Position numbers and translations under genes: made by a program | Notes under the pieces: model-generated | What the model was told of the DNA's origin: nothing | The model's input: only the letters and a program-made list of their open reading frames with translations | The model's database searches: none | Shown: in pieces, positions 15,192 to 23,959 of the stretch | How the letters are laid out: each line of letters starts with the position of its first letter | Position numbering within the stretch: position 1 is the stretch's first letter | NCBI RefSeq assembly: GCF_016592435.1 | Contig: NZ_AP014545.1 | Location: 1,620,693-1,684,692 of the forward strand | From: Amphritea japonica ATCC BAA-1530 | GTDB lineage: Bacteria; Pseudomonadota; Gammaproteobacteria; Pseudomonadales; Balneatricaceae | Length of the DNA: 64,000 nucleotides | Direction: 5' to 3'

Positions 15192-16706
15192 CTATCCCTT
15201 TGCAGGAATCTTTATATGAAACTGGGTGCCTGTTTGATCATCACTTTCTGCCCATAATTGCCCACCATGGGCCTCGATAATGGTGCGGGAGATTGATAGC
15301 CCCATGCCAAGCCCTGTGGATTTGGACGTAAAGAAGGGTTCAAACAGTTTCGCTAATACCTCAGCGCTGATGCCATCGGCATGATCTGCCACTGAGATAT
15401 AGACATAATCTTTTGCTTTGCGAGTGCTGATGATAACGGGTCGATGATTTTTTTCACAGTCGTTATAGGCTTCTATCGCGTTACGGATCAGATTGACCAG
15501 TACCTGCTCGATCTGAATTTTATCGGCCACGATTAACTGTTCGCCGCCTTCCAGCTCAAATTCGAATGAGGTGTTGTGGTCCAATGCTTCCTGCTTGAGG
15601 AATTCGGCAATCTCCCTGCAACTCTCGTTGAGGGAGAATTCCATGCGCTGGTATTCTGTTTTCTTAACGAAACTACGCATCCGTTTAACAATTTCTGCAG
15701 CCCGTTTGGCCTGTCGGGTAATCAGCTCCATCGACTTACCTATCTCGTCGACCGAGGATATACGTCCTTCTTCAATACGTCGCATCGAGCCGCGGCAGTA
15801 ATTGAGAATGGCAGCCAGTGGCTGATTTATCTCATGGGCCAGTCCTGATGCCATTTCACCCACCGAGAGTAGCCGGGCAATGTGGGCCATTTCCAGCTGG
15901 TTACGTTTCATTTCGTCTTCAGCTTTCCGGCGGAGGGTGATATCCCGGCCGATAATAGAGTAATACTCTACTTGCATATCATCGTTTAGATTCCGATGAG
16001 CAATAACTTCCCGTATCTCTGCTGTGCGGTCTCTCCCGGAGGGCAGTTGCATCTGAATGCTGCCATACCAGGTGCCATGAGAGGCTGCGTGATTCAGCGC
16101 ATCCTGTACCAGAGATGCGAATGTTTTGGGTTCGAACATTTGCTCCAGATAGAACACGACAGGGTTCTCTTTTTCTGTGCCCAGCGTGATGTAGGTTGCC
16201 TCGTTCATATAGGTGAGCTGCATCGTTTTATGGTTACAGAACATAATCATGTCGGAAGACGCTTCAACCACTCGGGCCAGACGGCGAGTGGCCTGCTGTG
16301 CCAGCGTTTGCTCGGTCACATCACGAGAGACACAAACCACTTCAATGGGTTTGCCTTCGGTATCTCTTAAGGTACGGCTGGTGGTTTCGAGCCAGATATA
16401 GTGACCGTTTTTGTGTTTATAACGGTAAACATTGGTGTACATCCCTTTACGGTAACGTACTGAGTCAGAACGTTTTATCAGGTTGTCGGCATCTTCCGGA
16501 TGAAACAGGTCGTAGCCTGCTGTACCGATCATTTCATCGACGGTATAGCCGAGCATCCGTTCAACCGCCGGGCTGACATCGAGAAAGGTCCACTCGGTTG
16601 TAGGGGTATGGCGGGAGATCATGTCGGTAGATTGTTCTACCAGGAAACGGGAGCGCTCTCCCTCATCCATATCACTGATCGCTTTAAGATCTTGTTCTAT
16701 ACTCAT
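15192..16706 (-). CDS. PAS-domain sensor histidine kinase (FixL/TodS-like)
   Basis: The 504-residue protein has no membrane segment. It has a first PAS domain with PAC region (about residues 20-130, FLDVSPAVERMLGYTVDEMI and GHYIWLETTSRTLRDTEG) and a second, more divergent PAS domain (about 140-260). The dimerisation/phosphoacceptor helix contains SGLAHEINQPLAAI (His291), and an HATPase domain follows with NLIRNAIEAY and GLGMGLSISRTIIEAHGG. The DE(I)NQPL phosphoacceptor box and PAS layout match FixL-type kinases. Being cytoplasmic, it should sense an internal signal; no haem-binding histidine motif was evident. It is cotranscribed with the response regulator. Confidence 0.9.
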   Translation of the reverse strand: MSIEQDLKAISDMDEGERSRFLVEQSTDMISRHTPTTEWTFLDVSPAVERMLGYTVDEMIGTAGYDLFHPEDADNLIKRSDSVRYRKGMYTNVYRYKHKNGHYIWLETTSRTLRDTEGKPIEVVCVSRDVTEQTLAQQATRRLARVVEASSDMIMFCNHKTMQLTYMNEATYITLGTEKENPVVFYLEQMFEPKTFASLVQDALNHAASHGTWYGSIQMQLPSGRDRTAEIREVIAHRNLNDDMQVEYYSIIGRDITLRRKAEDEMKRNQLEMAHIARLLSVGEMASGLAHEINQPLAAILNYCRGSMRRIEEGRISSVDEIGKSMELITRQAKRAAEIVKRMRSFVKKTEYQRMEFSLNESCREIAEFLKQEALDHNTSFEFELEGGEQLIVADKIQIEQVLVNLIRNAIEAYNDCEKNHRPVIISTRKAKDYVYISVADHADGISAEVLAKLFEPFFTSKSTGLGMGLSISRTIIEAHGGQLWAESDDQTGTQFHIKIPAKG

Positions 16707-16821
16707 TGAATCTCACTGATCAGGGAATCTCTATTCAGGGGCGGTCCCTGAGAGCATTTGACTTAAGACTAGCTTGTTAAATCAGGGTAATTACGTATCA
16801 TAATTGATGCAATAAGTGTAA

Positions 16822-16829
16822 ACCCTTAT
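16822..16829 (+). promoter_or_regulatory. ACCCTTAT motif shared with the acyl-CoA operon promoter
   Basis: ACCCTTAT occurs here between the kinase and ligase genes and at 4465-4472 before the acyl-CoA dehydrogenase gene. Here it forms part of a loose inverted repeat ATAAG(N8)CTTAT. An eight-base match can arise by chance, so this is only a candidate regulatory half-site. Confidence 0.25.
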
Positions 16830-16851
16830 GTCGGTGTTAGCTATGAGCTGT

Positions 16852-16878
16852 TCATTTGAATTCTTTAAATTCAAATGA
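16852..16878. promoter_or_regulatory. 27-bp palindromic operator candidate
   Basis: TCATTTGAATT (16852-16862) and AATTCAAATGA (16868-16878) form a perfect 11-bp inverted repeat around CTTTA. It is AT-rich with no T-run, so it is a poor terminator. It lies between the divergent histidine-kinase and acyl-CoA ligase genes, and a dimeric regulator is the likely ligand. Confidence 0.6.
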
Positions 16879-16961
16879 CTGATGAAAGCGCTAAAAGTAA
16901 GAACAACAATGCTACGGTTTTCGGTTAAATCCAGGCGTGGCAATTTTCAGGGCCAACAACT

Positions 16962-18596
16962 ATGTCAACACACTCGAATCCCTATCAGTTCGGGCTGGAA
17001 AAAAACGCGGCGAATTTCTCTGCGCTGAGTCCTCTAACTTTTATTGAACGTTCCGCGTCTGTTTTTCCTAATCATACGGCGGTCATTCACCAGCAAACTA
17101 AACGTAGCTGGTCTGAAACCTATACACGTTGCCGCCAGCTGGCCAGCGCATTGAGCCAGAATGGAATAGGTAAGGGTGATACAGTCGCAGTGATGGCACC
17201 AAACCTGCCTGAACTGTTCGAAGCGCATTTTGGCGTGCCGATGTGCGGTGCGGTGTTGAATGCATTGAATGTGCGTCTGGATGCTGAAGCGATCGCTTTT
17301 ATTTTGCAGCACGCGGAAGCCAAAGTTGTGATTGTGGACCGGGAATTTTCAGAGGTGATCAGTAAAGCACTGAAAATGATTCCACACCGGCCACTGGTTA
17401 TTGATATTGATGATCCTTACTACGAGGGCGGTGAATTAATCGGTAGCTCAGATTATGAGGCTTTTATCGGTAAGGGTGATTCTGAGTTTAACTGGCAGAT
17501 GCCGGGCGATGAGTGGGACGCAATCAGTCTTAACTACACCTCAGGCACAACGGGTAATCCTAAAGGGGTGGTGTATCACCATCGAGGGGCTTACCTTAAC
17601 GCAATGAGTAACATCGTTTCATGGAACATGGGTCAGCATCCGGTATATCTCTGGACCTTGCCGATGTTCCATTGTAATGGCTGGTGTTTTCCCTGGAGTC
17701 TGGCAGCGTCTGCTGGCGTGAGTGTATGTCTGCGCCATGTACGGGCCGACGACATTTATGCAGCGATCAAAGATGAGAAGGTGAATCACTTCTGCGGGGC
17801 TCCTATTGTCCTGAATATGCTGAATAATGCACCGGAAGAGATGAAAGCAGGTATCAACCATGCTGTGAAAGTGATGACGGCAGGTGCTGCGCCACCTGCA
17901 GCAGTTATTCAAGGCATGGAAGGGATGGGCTTCAGTGTAACCCATGTGTATGGCCTGACAGAGACCTATGGTCCATCGGTTGTTTGTGAATGGCATCAGG
18001 AATGGAACGATCGCAGTGATGAAGAGATTGCCCGGCTGAAATCCCGTCAGGGTGTCCGAGCGCCGATGCTTGATGGTTTGATGGTCGCTGATCCGGTGAC
18101 GATGGAGCCAGTGCCTCAGGATGGCGAGACTATGGGGGAGATTTTCATGCGGGGTAATCTGGTTATGAAGGGTTATCTGAAGAACCCAACAACGACTGAG
18201 GAAAGCTTTGAGGGTGGCTGGTTCCATTCTGGTGATCTGGCGGTGTGGCATCCGGATGGCTACATCGACATTAAAGATCGCTCTAAGGACATTATCATCT
18301 CAGGCGGAGAAAACATTTCCTCCATTGAAGTGGAAGATGTTCTGTATCGTAACCGAAATGTTATGGAAGCGGCTGTGGTTGCTTGCGATGATGATAAATG
18401 GGGAGAAGTGCCCTGTGCATTCGTCAGTCTGAAAGATGGAGTTGAAGTCACCGAACAGGAAATTATCGATTTCTGCCGGGAAAACATGGCCAATTTTAAA
18501 GCACCAAAAAAAGTTGTTTTTGGTGCGTTGCCTAAAACCTCTACCGGTAAAATTCAGAAATTTGTTTTACGTGATAAAGCAAATTCGTCAGCGTAA
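16962..18596 (+). CDS. Medium-chain acyl-CoA ligase (AlkK/DmdB-like)
   Basis: The 544-residue adenylate-forming enzyme has the AMP-binding motif YTSGTTGNPKG, the P-loop-following MFHCNGWCFPW segment, GLTETYGP, FHSGDLAVWHPDG and the catalytic lysine motif LPKTSTGKIQK near the C-terminus. The HCNGWCFPW segment is typical of the large group containing AlkK-type medium-chain ligases and DmdB methylmercaptopropionate-CoA ligases. The exact substrate cannot be chosen from sequence. It is monocistronic, divergent from the two-component pair, and ends at a strong terminator. It differs clearly from the ligase at 6954. Confidence 0.86.
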   Translation: MSTHSNPYQFGLEKNAANFSALSPLTFIERSASVFPNHTAVIHQQTKRSWSETYTRCRQLASALSQNGIGKGDTVAVMAPNLPELFEAHFGVPMCGAVLNALNVRLDAEAIAFILQHAEAKVVIVDREFSEVISKALKMIPHRPLVIDIDDPYYEGGELIGSSDYEAFIGKGDSEFNWQMPGDEWDAISLNYTSGTTGNPKGVVYHHRGAYLNAMSNIVSWNMGQHPVYLWTLPMFHCNGWCFPWSLAASAGVSVCLRHVRADDIYAAIKDEKVNHFCGAPIVLNMLNNAPEEMKAGINHAVKVMTAGAAPPAAVIQGMEGMGFSVTHVYGLTETYGPSVVCEWHQEWNDRSDEEIARLKSRQGVRAPMLDGLMVADPVTMEPVPQDGETMGEIFMRGNLVMKGYLKNPTTTEESFEGGWFHSGDLAVWHPDGYIDIKDRSKDIIISGGENISSIEVEDVLYRNRNVMEAAVVACDDDKWGEVPCAFVSLKDGVEVTEQEIIDFCRENMANFKAPKKVVFGALPKTSTGKIQKFVLRDKANSSA

Positions 18597-18650
18597 TGAT
18601 GCGTGGATGAACGGTAAGAGAGCAAAATTTTTAATTTGATAAATATTTAA

Positions 18651-18677
18651 AAGAGGCCTTTTGGCCTCTTTTTTTGT
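18651..18677. terminator. Rho-independent terminator after the acyl-CoA ligase
   Basis: The stem AAGAGGCC/GGCCTCTT (18651-18658 with 18663-18670) closes on a TTTT loop and is followed by a run of T. An A-rich stretch upstream makes it potentially bidirectional. Confidence 0.88.
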
Positions 18678-18779
18678 TTTATCTGCGCAGACTCATCTAT
18701 CCTGAGCGTTAGCCTGGGATTGCAACGCTTCGGGTTATTGAACCTTTTCATGCTCATATAAGGACAGGGAGATCTTCTT

Positions 18780-20264
18780 ATGAATAAACTGAAACTAGGG
18801 CCAGTATTGGGAGTAGAGTCAGACACCCGGTATACACTGTGCTTTTCCACTGAGCCGGGTATTGTTGAAACTGAAGTTAACTTCGATGGTCGAGTCGTGG
18901 CATGTCAGCAGATTGGTGATACGCCGTCGTCCAGGGTGTGGCGCGTTAGTATCGATTTACCGGTGGCCGAGGATGGAAAAACGATCACTTATCAGATTTT
19001 AATTGCAGGTGAGCTGGCTTGTTGCCGAAATGGCCGTGACCATTGGCAACTTTATTCACCTGGGCGACGCGAAGAACCGAAGATTGTTTATACCTCCTGT
19101 AACGGTTTTTCCTCACTTGATCTGATGCATAAAACTCAGAAGCCTTTTCGGTTGTGGAAGAAGATGGCGAAAGCGCACCTGACTGAGGCTGTCTCGATCA
19201 TGCTAATGGGCGGTGATCAGTTATACGCTGATAGCCTCTGGACCGAAGTCGCCGAACTGAGAAAGTGGAACGATCTATCCTACAAAAAGAAGATTGCACG
19301 TAAAGCCTCAAAAACACTACAGGCACAGGTAGATCGTTTTTATGATCGCCTCTATCAGGATCGCTGGAGTAATGAGCAGATGAGTCTGATGCTAGCCTCG
19401 GTTCCTTCGGTGATGATGTGGGATGATCATGATATTTTCGATGGCTGGGGAAGCTTCCCCAAAGCGCTACAGAGCTGTGATGTTTTTCAGTTGATTTTTA
19501 AAACAGCTAAGCGGTATTTTGAGTTGTTTCAGGTTCGCTCCCGGGAGAATACAGCACTCCTGAAACAGGATGCAGAGCATTATGCGTCAGCGTTCAGATT
19601 TCGTAACTATCATATTCTGACACTGGATAACCGTACCGAACGCTCTTTGAAGCAGGTGATGAGTGGTGATGCACAGTGGCCGTTGCTTAACCGTTATCTG
19701 GATAACCTGGATGAAGACGGGCATCTGTTAGTACTCTCTGCCGTGCCGGTTGTGTATCGTGATTTTACCTTTGCGGAGGGGGTGCTTGATGCGACGCCAT
19801 GGGAGGAAGAGCTGACCGACGACCTAAAGGACCATTGGCGTTCAAAGGAGCATCAGGGGGAGAGGGCGAGATTGATCCATCGATTGCTGGATAGTGCTAA
19901 ACGCCGTGCCGATGTGAATAGCGAGAGTAAAACCGTCATTTTGTCAGGAGACGTACATCTGGGTTGCATCGGCGTGATCAATGATAAGGCCCGAAGCTGT
20001 AAGATTCATCAGGTCGTTTCCTCGGGTATTGTTCATCCAGCCCCCAGTAAACTTCAATGGATCGGTATCATGGCTGTAACTAATGACCGGGACGAGTATC
20101 TGGATGAAAACCGGGATATTCAGATTTCGATGCTGAGCCCGTTTGCTTCGGATAAATATATTCGTTGTCGTAACTACGTCACCTTGAAAGTAGGCAGTGA
20201 TCATAAGCTTTGGGTGAACTGGGAAAGTGAGGGAAAAGATAAACCTTACTTCCCTATTCAGTGA
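18780..20264 (+). CDS. PhoD-like metallophosphatase
   Basis: The 494-residue protein resembles the PhoD-like phosphatase family. It has an N-terminal beta-sandwich (residues 1-100) and then a metallophosphatase domain with YTSCNGFSSLD, LMGGDQLYADSLW, VMMWDDHDIFDGWG and a late VILSGDVHLG (Asp and His metal ligands). Characterised PhoD enzymes use Fe/Ca to cleave phosphodiesters. This protein has no signal peptide or Tat motif, unlike classical secreted PhoD, so it should work in the cytoplasm. It stands alone between two terminated units. The substrate is unknown. Confidence 0.8.
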   Translation: MNKLKLGPVLGVESDTRYTLCFSTEPGIVETEVNFDGRVVACQQIGDTPSSRVWRVSIDLPVAEDGKTITYQILIAGELACCRNGRDHWQLYSPGRREEPKIVYTSCNGFSSLDLMHKTQKPFRLWKKMAKAHLTEAVSIMLMGGDQLYADSLWTEVAELRKWNDLSYKKKIARKASKTLQAQVDRFYDRLYQDRWSNEQMSLMLASVPSVMMWDDHDIFDGWGSFPKALQSCDVFQLIFKTAKRYFELFQVRSRENTALLKQDAEHYASAFRFRNYHILTLDNRTERSLKQVMSGDAQWPLLNRYLDNLDEDGHLLVLSAVPVVYRDFTFAEGVLDATPWEEELTDDLKDHWRSKEHQGERARLIHRLLDSAKRRADVNSESKTVILSGDVHLGCIGVINDKARSCKIHQVVSSGIVHPAPSKLQWIGIMAVTNDRDEYLDENRDIQISMLSPFASDKYIRCRNYVTLKVGSDHKLWVNWESEGKDKPYFPIQ

Positions 20265-20334
20265 TGCTTTGAGCGACAGAGCTGTCATCTGACAGCTCAA
20301 GTGTGCGGCCTAACTAGCGTCGTAATCAGACTGC

Positions 20335-21786
20335 TTAAAAGGCATTCTTGATCTCATCCCTTATAGATTCCGCTTCCCGCTGGCGTTCTTCAAGCCGCGC
20401 TATATCACTGTGGCTTAGATTTTTCTCGCGCAGAGCAAACTCAATCTGTCGCAGGGCTTTAGTGGTGTTGCCGGTAAGAAGAAAATACTCGGTGCGGGCT
20501 TCGTGAACCCCTAGTGTATCGCCTGCCTGACCACGTATTTCAGACAGTTCGTACCAGATATAGCTATTATTTGGCTGCTGCTGGCTTAGCCTGGTGAGAA
20601 CGCTGGCCGCTTTTTTGAACTGGTTATCAGCGGCCAGCGCTTTAGCATACAGCTGACTGACCGGGTAACTGTCAGGATACACATCGTTAAGGCCGTTCAA
20701 TTGTTGTATCGCTTGTTTTACGTTACCACTTGCCAGGGCTAGTTCGGCGCTGGTAAGCCGAATGTAAAGGTGCTGACGAAGCTTAGCTGGCAGGTTCTCC
20801 AAAGTGGTCTGTGCTTGTATATACTGGCCTGATTTGATCAGCGCCATAGCCAGACCATAGCTGCTTAACGCGTCATCTGCTGCGCTTTCACGATAGCTTT
20901 TTATTAGTTGTTGCTGGTCGCTGGCATAGAAAACTTCGATCCGTTTTTTGAGTAACTGAAAATCGTACCGCTGGGGTTTGTACGCCGGAGGTGGCAGCTG
21001 GCTTGCGCGGTTCTGAGCGTCTGCAATACGTGATTCAGTCACCGGGTGGGTTAGTAAAAATTCCGGAGGTTTCTGGCCCAGAAAACGGCTCGAGCGCTGG
21101 ATGCGGGAAAACATACGTGGCATTGCAAAGGGATCGAAACCGGAGTTTACCAGGTTAAGCATGCCGATGCGGTCGGCTTCCTGTTCATTGCGACGGCTGA
21201 AATTAAGCCCAGCTTGCTGACCCGCTGCCATGGAAGAGCTGATACCCGCCATACCTGCCTGGGTATCCGCAGTAGCCAGCACAATACTGGCAAGAATACC
21301 TGCCAATATCAGCGGAGTGTTACGCCGGCTCTCTTCTAGTTGTTGGGCATAATGACGTTGGGATAGGTGGGCTAGCTCGTGAGCGATGACCGATGCCAGC
21401 TCCTGCTCATCTTTGGCGCCAAGCAATAAACCTGAGTTGATGCCGACTACACCGCCGGGCACAGCAAAGGCGTTCAGGGTTGGATTATCCAGTACGATCA
21501 GGTCAAGACGGTGGTCCTGTAACTGACTGTTTGCTGCCAGTTGCCACAACAGTCCCTCCAGATAATTGACGACCAGAGGGTCGCTATATTCGGGTGCCCG
21601 GCCACGTAATAAACGCGCCCAGGTACGCCCCAGTTGATACTCCTGCTCCAATGATATGGTGGCGGAACTGTTGGCAATAACGGGTAGCTCGGTAGCTTTA
21701 ATAGCGCAAAGCGGGCTTAGGGTCAGCAAGCCGGCTAATAGATAGGGTGAAAGTCCAGTGCGCAAGTTTATGATCCTTATGCTCAT
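20335..21786 (-). CDS. bepA: BepA-like periplasmic M48 metalloprotease with TPR repeats
   Basis: The 483-residue protein has a signal peptide (cleavage near residue 30), an M48 peptidase domain with zinc motif HELAH (about residues 136-140) and NEQEADRIG third ligand, and a C-terminal half of TPR-like helical pairs. That is the architecture of BepA (YfgC), a periplasmic chaperone-protease that helps the BAM complex and LptD assembly. An in-frame ATG lies 10 codons upstream. The start at the complement of 21784-21786 is preferred because a TATAAT on the minus strand (complement of 21825-21830) would put the transcript start just upstream of the longer start. Confidence 0.85.
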   Translation of the reverse strand: MSIRIINLRTGLSPYLLAGLLTLSPLCAIKATELPVIANSSATISLEQEYQLGRTWARLLRGRAPEYSDPLVVNYLEGLLWQLAANSQLQDHRLDLIVLDNPTLNAFAVPGGVVGINSGLLLGAKDEQELASVIAHELAHLSQRHYAQQLEESRRNTPLILAGILASIVLATADTQAGMAGISSSMAAGQQAGLNFSRRNEQEADRIGMLNLVNSGFDPFAMPRMFSRIQRSSRFLGQKPPEFLLTHPVTESRIADAQNRASQLPPPAYKPQRYDFQLLKKRIEVFYASDQQQLIKSYRESAADDALSSYGLAMALIKSGQYIQAQTTLENLPAKLRQHLYIRLTSAELALASGNVKQAIQQLNGLNDVYPDSYPVSQLYAKALAADNQFKKAASVLTRLSQQQPNNSYIWYELSEIRGQAGDTLGVHEARTEYFLLTGNTTKALRQIEFALREKNLSHSDIARLEERQREAESIRDEIKNAF

Positions 21787-21887
21787 TTTCTCTGGTGGTA
21801 AGGTCGGGTTAATCATAATTGTGCATTATATTAGCCCGGCTTTTGGTATATATTGCTGGCCTCGTACCTGTATCTGGAAAAAATTCC

Positions 21888-22124
21888 ATGACTGAGCCCC
21901 GCTGGGATGAACAACTCGACACCTGTGGACTAAGCTGCCCTCTGCCGCTTTTGAAAGCGAAACAGGTGTTGCATAAGCTAGCGCCGGGTAAGGTCCTCAG
22001 AGTGGTGGCCACTGATGCCGGTTCTCAACGGGATTTTAAGGCATTTGTTGACCAATCAGACCATAAGATGCTGGAATCGTTCAGCAATGATGGTCAGTAT
22101 ACCTACATTATTCAGCGCGGCTAA
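21888..22124 (+). CDS. TusA-family sulfurtransferase-like protein
   Basis: The 78-residue protein carries the TusA/SirA/YedF signature TCGLSCPLPLLKAKQ (CxxxCPxP, persulfide-carrying cysteine in SCP) and a conserved RVVATDAGSQRDF strand. TusA-like proteins carry sulfur as a persulfide for tRNA thiolation and cofactor synthesis, but many paralogues exist and this need not be TusA proper. The start at 21888 gives the normal family N-terminus; an upstream in-frame ATG is in the divergent promoter region. It is divergent from bepA and 14 bases ahead of the AI-2E family transporter gene. The bepA-tusA-like-perM order is familiar in pseudomonads. Confidence 0.85.
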   Translation: MTEPRWDEQLDTCGLSCPLPLLKAKQVLHKLAPGKVLRVVATDAGSQRDFKAFVDQSDHKMLESFSNDGQYTYIIQRG

Positions 22125-22138
22125 CAAGGGAGCAGAGC

Positions 22139-23218
22139 GTGAGAAAAATTTTCAGCAAATGGATCGATAATTACTTTTCTAATGAAGAGGTAATGCTGTT
22201 ACTGGTGCTGTTGGCCGCTGCGTTGGGTGTCATACTTTATTTGGGCCAGACACTGACACCTGTATTTACAAGTATCATTCTGGCGTTTCTGATGCAGGGA
22301 ATGATCGAGTGGTTGAGAAAGCGTAATGTGCCTCATTTTGCCTCGGTGCTGATGGTATTTACTCTGTTTGTGGGTATTTTGCTTTCATTAATGCTGTTTA
22401 TTATGCCGCTGGTCTGGAAGCAATCGATCAATTTGTTTAACGAATTGCCACGAATGGTTGCCCAGGCAAAATCTGTCTTATTACTGTTACCTCAACAATA
22501 CCCAGATGTTTTCTCTGAACAGTTGATTACGCAGATTATTGACCTCGCCACCGCTGAGCTGAGCCAGTTGGGTCAGTTGGTCGTGACCTATTCGTTGAAT
22601 TCTATTGCCGGTTTAGTCGCGCTACTCATTTATGTCGTACTGGTGCCTATTTTGGTGTTTTTCTTCCTGAAAGACGGCAGTAGTCTGGTGAACTGGTGGG
22701 TTTCTTTCCTTCCCCGGAAAAAAGAGATGCTGAGCCAGGTGTGGGCCGAAATGGATCAACAGATAGCGAATTATGTGCGTGGTAAGGTAATTGAGATTGT
22801 TATCGTAGGTTCGGTGACTTATCTGGCATTCGCGTTACTCGGTATAAACTATGCGGCACTACTGGGTATTATTGTGGGTCTGTCGGTATTAATTCCCTAT
22901 ATTGGTGCTGCGCTGGTTACACTGCCGGTTGCTCTGATCGGCTTTTTTCAGTGGGGTTGGACTAATGAGTTTTGGTACCTGATGCTTGCCTACGGCATTA
23001 TTCAGGCGCTGGATGGTAACGTGCTGGTGCCGTTGTTGTTTTCTGAGGCAGTTAACCTTCACCCGGTATCAATCATTATCGCAGTATTGGTGTTCGGAAG
23101 TGTCTGGGGGTTCTGGGGTGTCTTCTTTGCCATTCCACTGGCGACTCTGATTAAGGCAATCTTGAATGCCTGGCCGAAAAGCCATTCGTTTATTCAGGCA
23201 GGGCCCGAAACTGATTAA
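22139..23218 (+). CDS. AI-2E family transporter (PerM-like membrane protein)
   Basis: The 359-residue protein has about eight hydrophobic segments and the AI-2E/UPF0118 family pattern: a paired N-terminal helix set, a central amphipathic region (QSINLFNELPRMVAQAKSV), LVPILVFFFLKDG, and the C-terminal glycine/proline-rich helices (GLSVLIPYIGAALVTLPVAL and GNVLVPLLFSEAVNLHP). Family members include TqsA and PerM; substrates are mostly unproven and some act as Na+/H+ exchangers. GTG start after GGGAGCAGAG. Cotranscribed with the TusA-like gene; ends at a strong terminator. Confidence 0.85.
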   Translation: MRKIFSKWIDNYFSNEEVMLLLVLLAAALGVILYLGQTLTPVFTSIILAFLMQGMIEWLRKRNVPHFASVLMVFTLFVGILLSLMLFIMPLVWKQSINLFNELPRMVAQAKSVLLLLPQQYPDVFSEQLITQIIDLATAELSQLGQLVVTYSLNSIAGLVALLIYVVLVPILVFFFLKDGSSLVNWWVSFLPRKKEMLSQVWAEMDQQIANYVRGKVIEIVIVGSVTYLAFALLGINYAALLGIIVGLSVLIPYIGAALVTLPVALIGFFQWGWTNEFWYLMLAYGIIQALDGNVLVPLLFSEAVNLHPVSIIIAVLVFGSVWGFWGVFFAIPLATLIKAILNAWPKSHSFIQAGPETD

Positions 23219-23220
23219 CG

Positions 23221-23249
23221 AAAAAAGCCGGCACATGCCGGCTTTTTTT
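23221..23249. terminator. Bidirectional rho-independent terminator
   Basis: Stem AGCCGGCA/TGCCGGCT flanked by an A-run on the left and a T-run on the right. It lies between the convergent transporter and bcp genes and can serve both. Confidence 0.9.
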
Positions 23250-23265
23250 ATAGGATTTATTTAGT

Positions 23266-23733
23266 TTAAAGTGACTGGACCGTCTCCAGTACTTCAGCCA
23301 CATGTCCCTTCACTTTGACCTTGCGCCACTCTTTTCGAAGTACGCCATCTGCATCGATCAGGAAAGTGCTGCGTTCAATTCCCATATGCTCTTTTCCATA
23401 GAGCTTTTTTAACTTGATAACATCAAACAGCTTACACAATGTCTCATCCGGGTCGCTGATTAACTCGAAGGGAAAAGACTGTTTGGCTTTGAAGTTTTCA
23501 TGGGCTCGCATACCGTCGCGGGAGACACCAAAAATGATAGTGCTGGCGTCCTGAAACTGGGTAAATAGATCGCGGAAATCCTGTCCTTCGGTGGTGCAGC
23601 CGGGGGTGCTGTCTTTCGGGTAGAAGTAGATAACAATGTTAGAACCTTTCAGTTCAGACAAGGTTACAGAGGTTTCACTGGTGGCCGCAGCGGTAAAGTC
23701 GGTTACTGCTTGATCAATAATTGGCTGACTCAT
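23266..23733 (-). CDS. bcp: Thiol peroxidase Bcp (peroxiredoxin)
   Basis: The 155-residue protein is a peroxiredoxin of the Bcp/PrxQ class: YFYPKDSTPGCTTEGQDFRD contains the peroxidatic cysteine in PGCT, and SRDG and the C-terminal GHVAEVLETVQ segment fit. A second cysteine at the usual five-residue spacing is absent (TTEGQD follows instead), so it resembles one-cysteine or distant-resolving Bcp. It reduces organic hydroperoxides and H2O2 in the cytoplasm using thioredoxin. It is divergent from dapA, as in pseudomonads where bcp sits near dapA. Confidence 0.92.
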   Translation of the reverse strand: MSQPIIDQAVTDFTAAATSETSVTLSELKGSNIVIYFYPKDSTPGCTTEGQDFRDLFTQFQDASTIIFGVSRDGMRAHENFKAKQSFPFELISDPDETLCKLFDVIKLKKLYGKEHMGIERSTFLIDADGVLRKEWRKVKVKGHVAEVLETVQSL

Positions 23734-23959
23734 GTTATATCCTTAAAAAATCTGTCTTAAAAACTACGCTTATCTGACCGAGATCAGTTAGAATGATACG
23801 CTTTTTATACGATAACAGATTAAACAGTTTTGGCAGCCCCTTAGTGCTCGGTTTTTTGAATATTCAGACTGCGCTATGTTATTGAGCTTAAATGGGTTGA
23901 GCCGGTAAACGCAGGCAAGTACCATAGGCCGAACTGTACACCTCTTTATGGAGACCATG

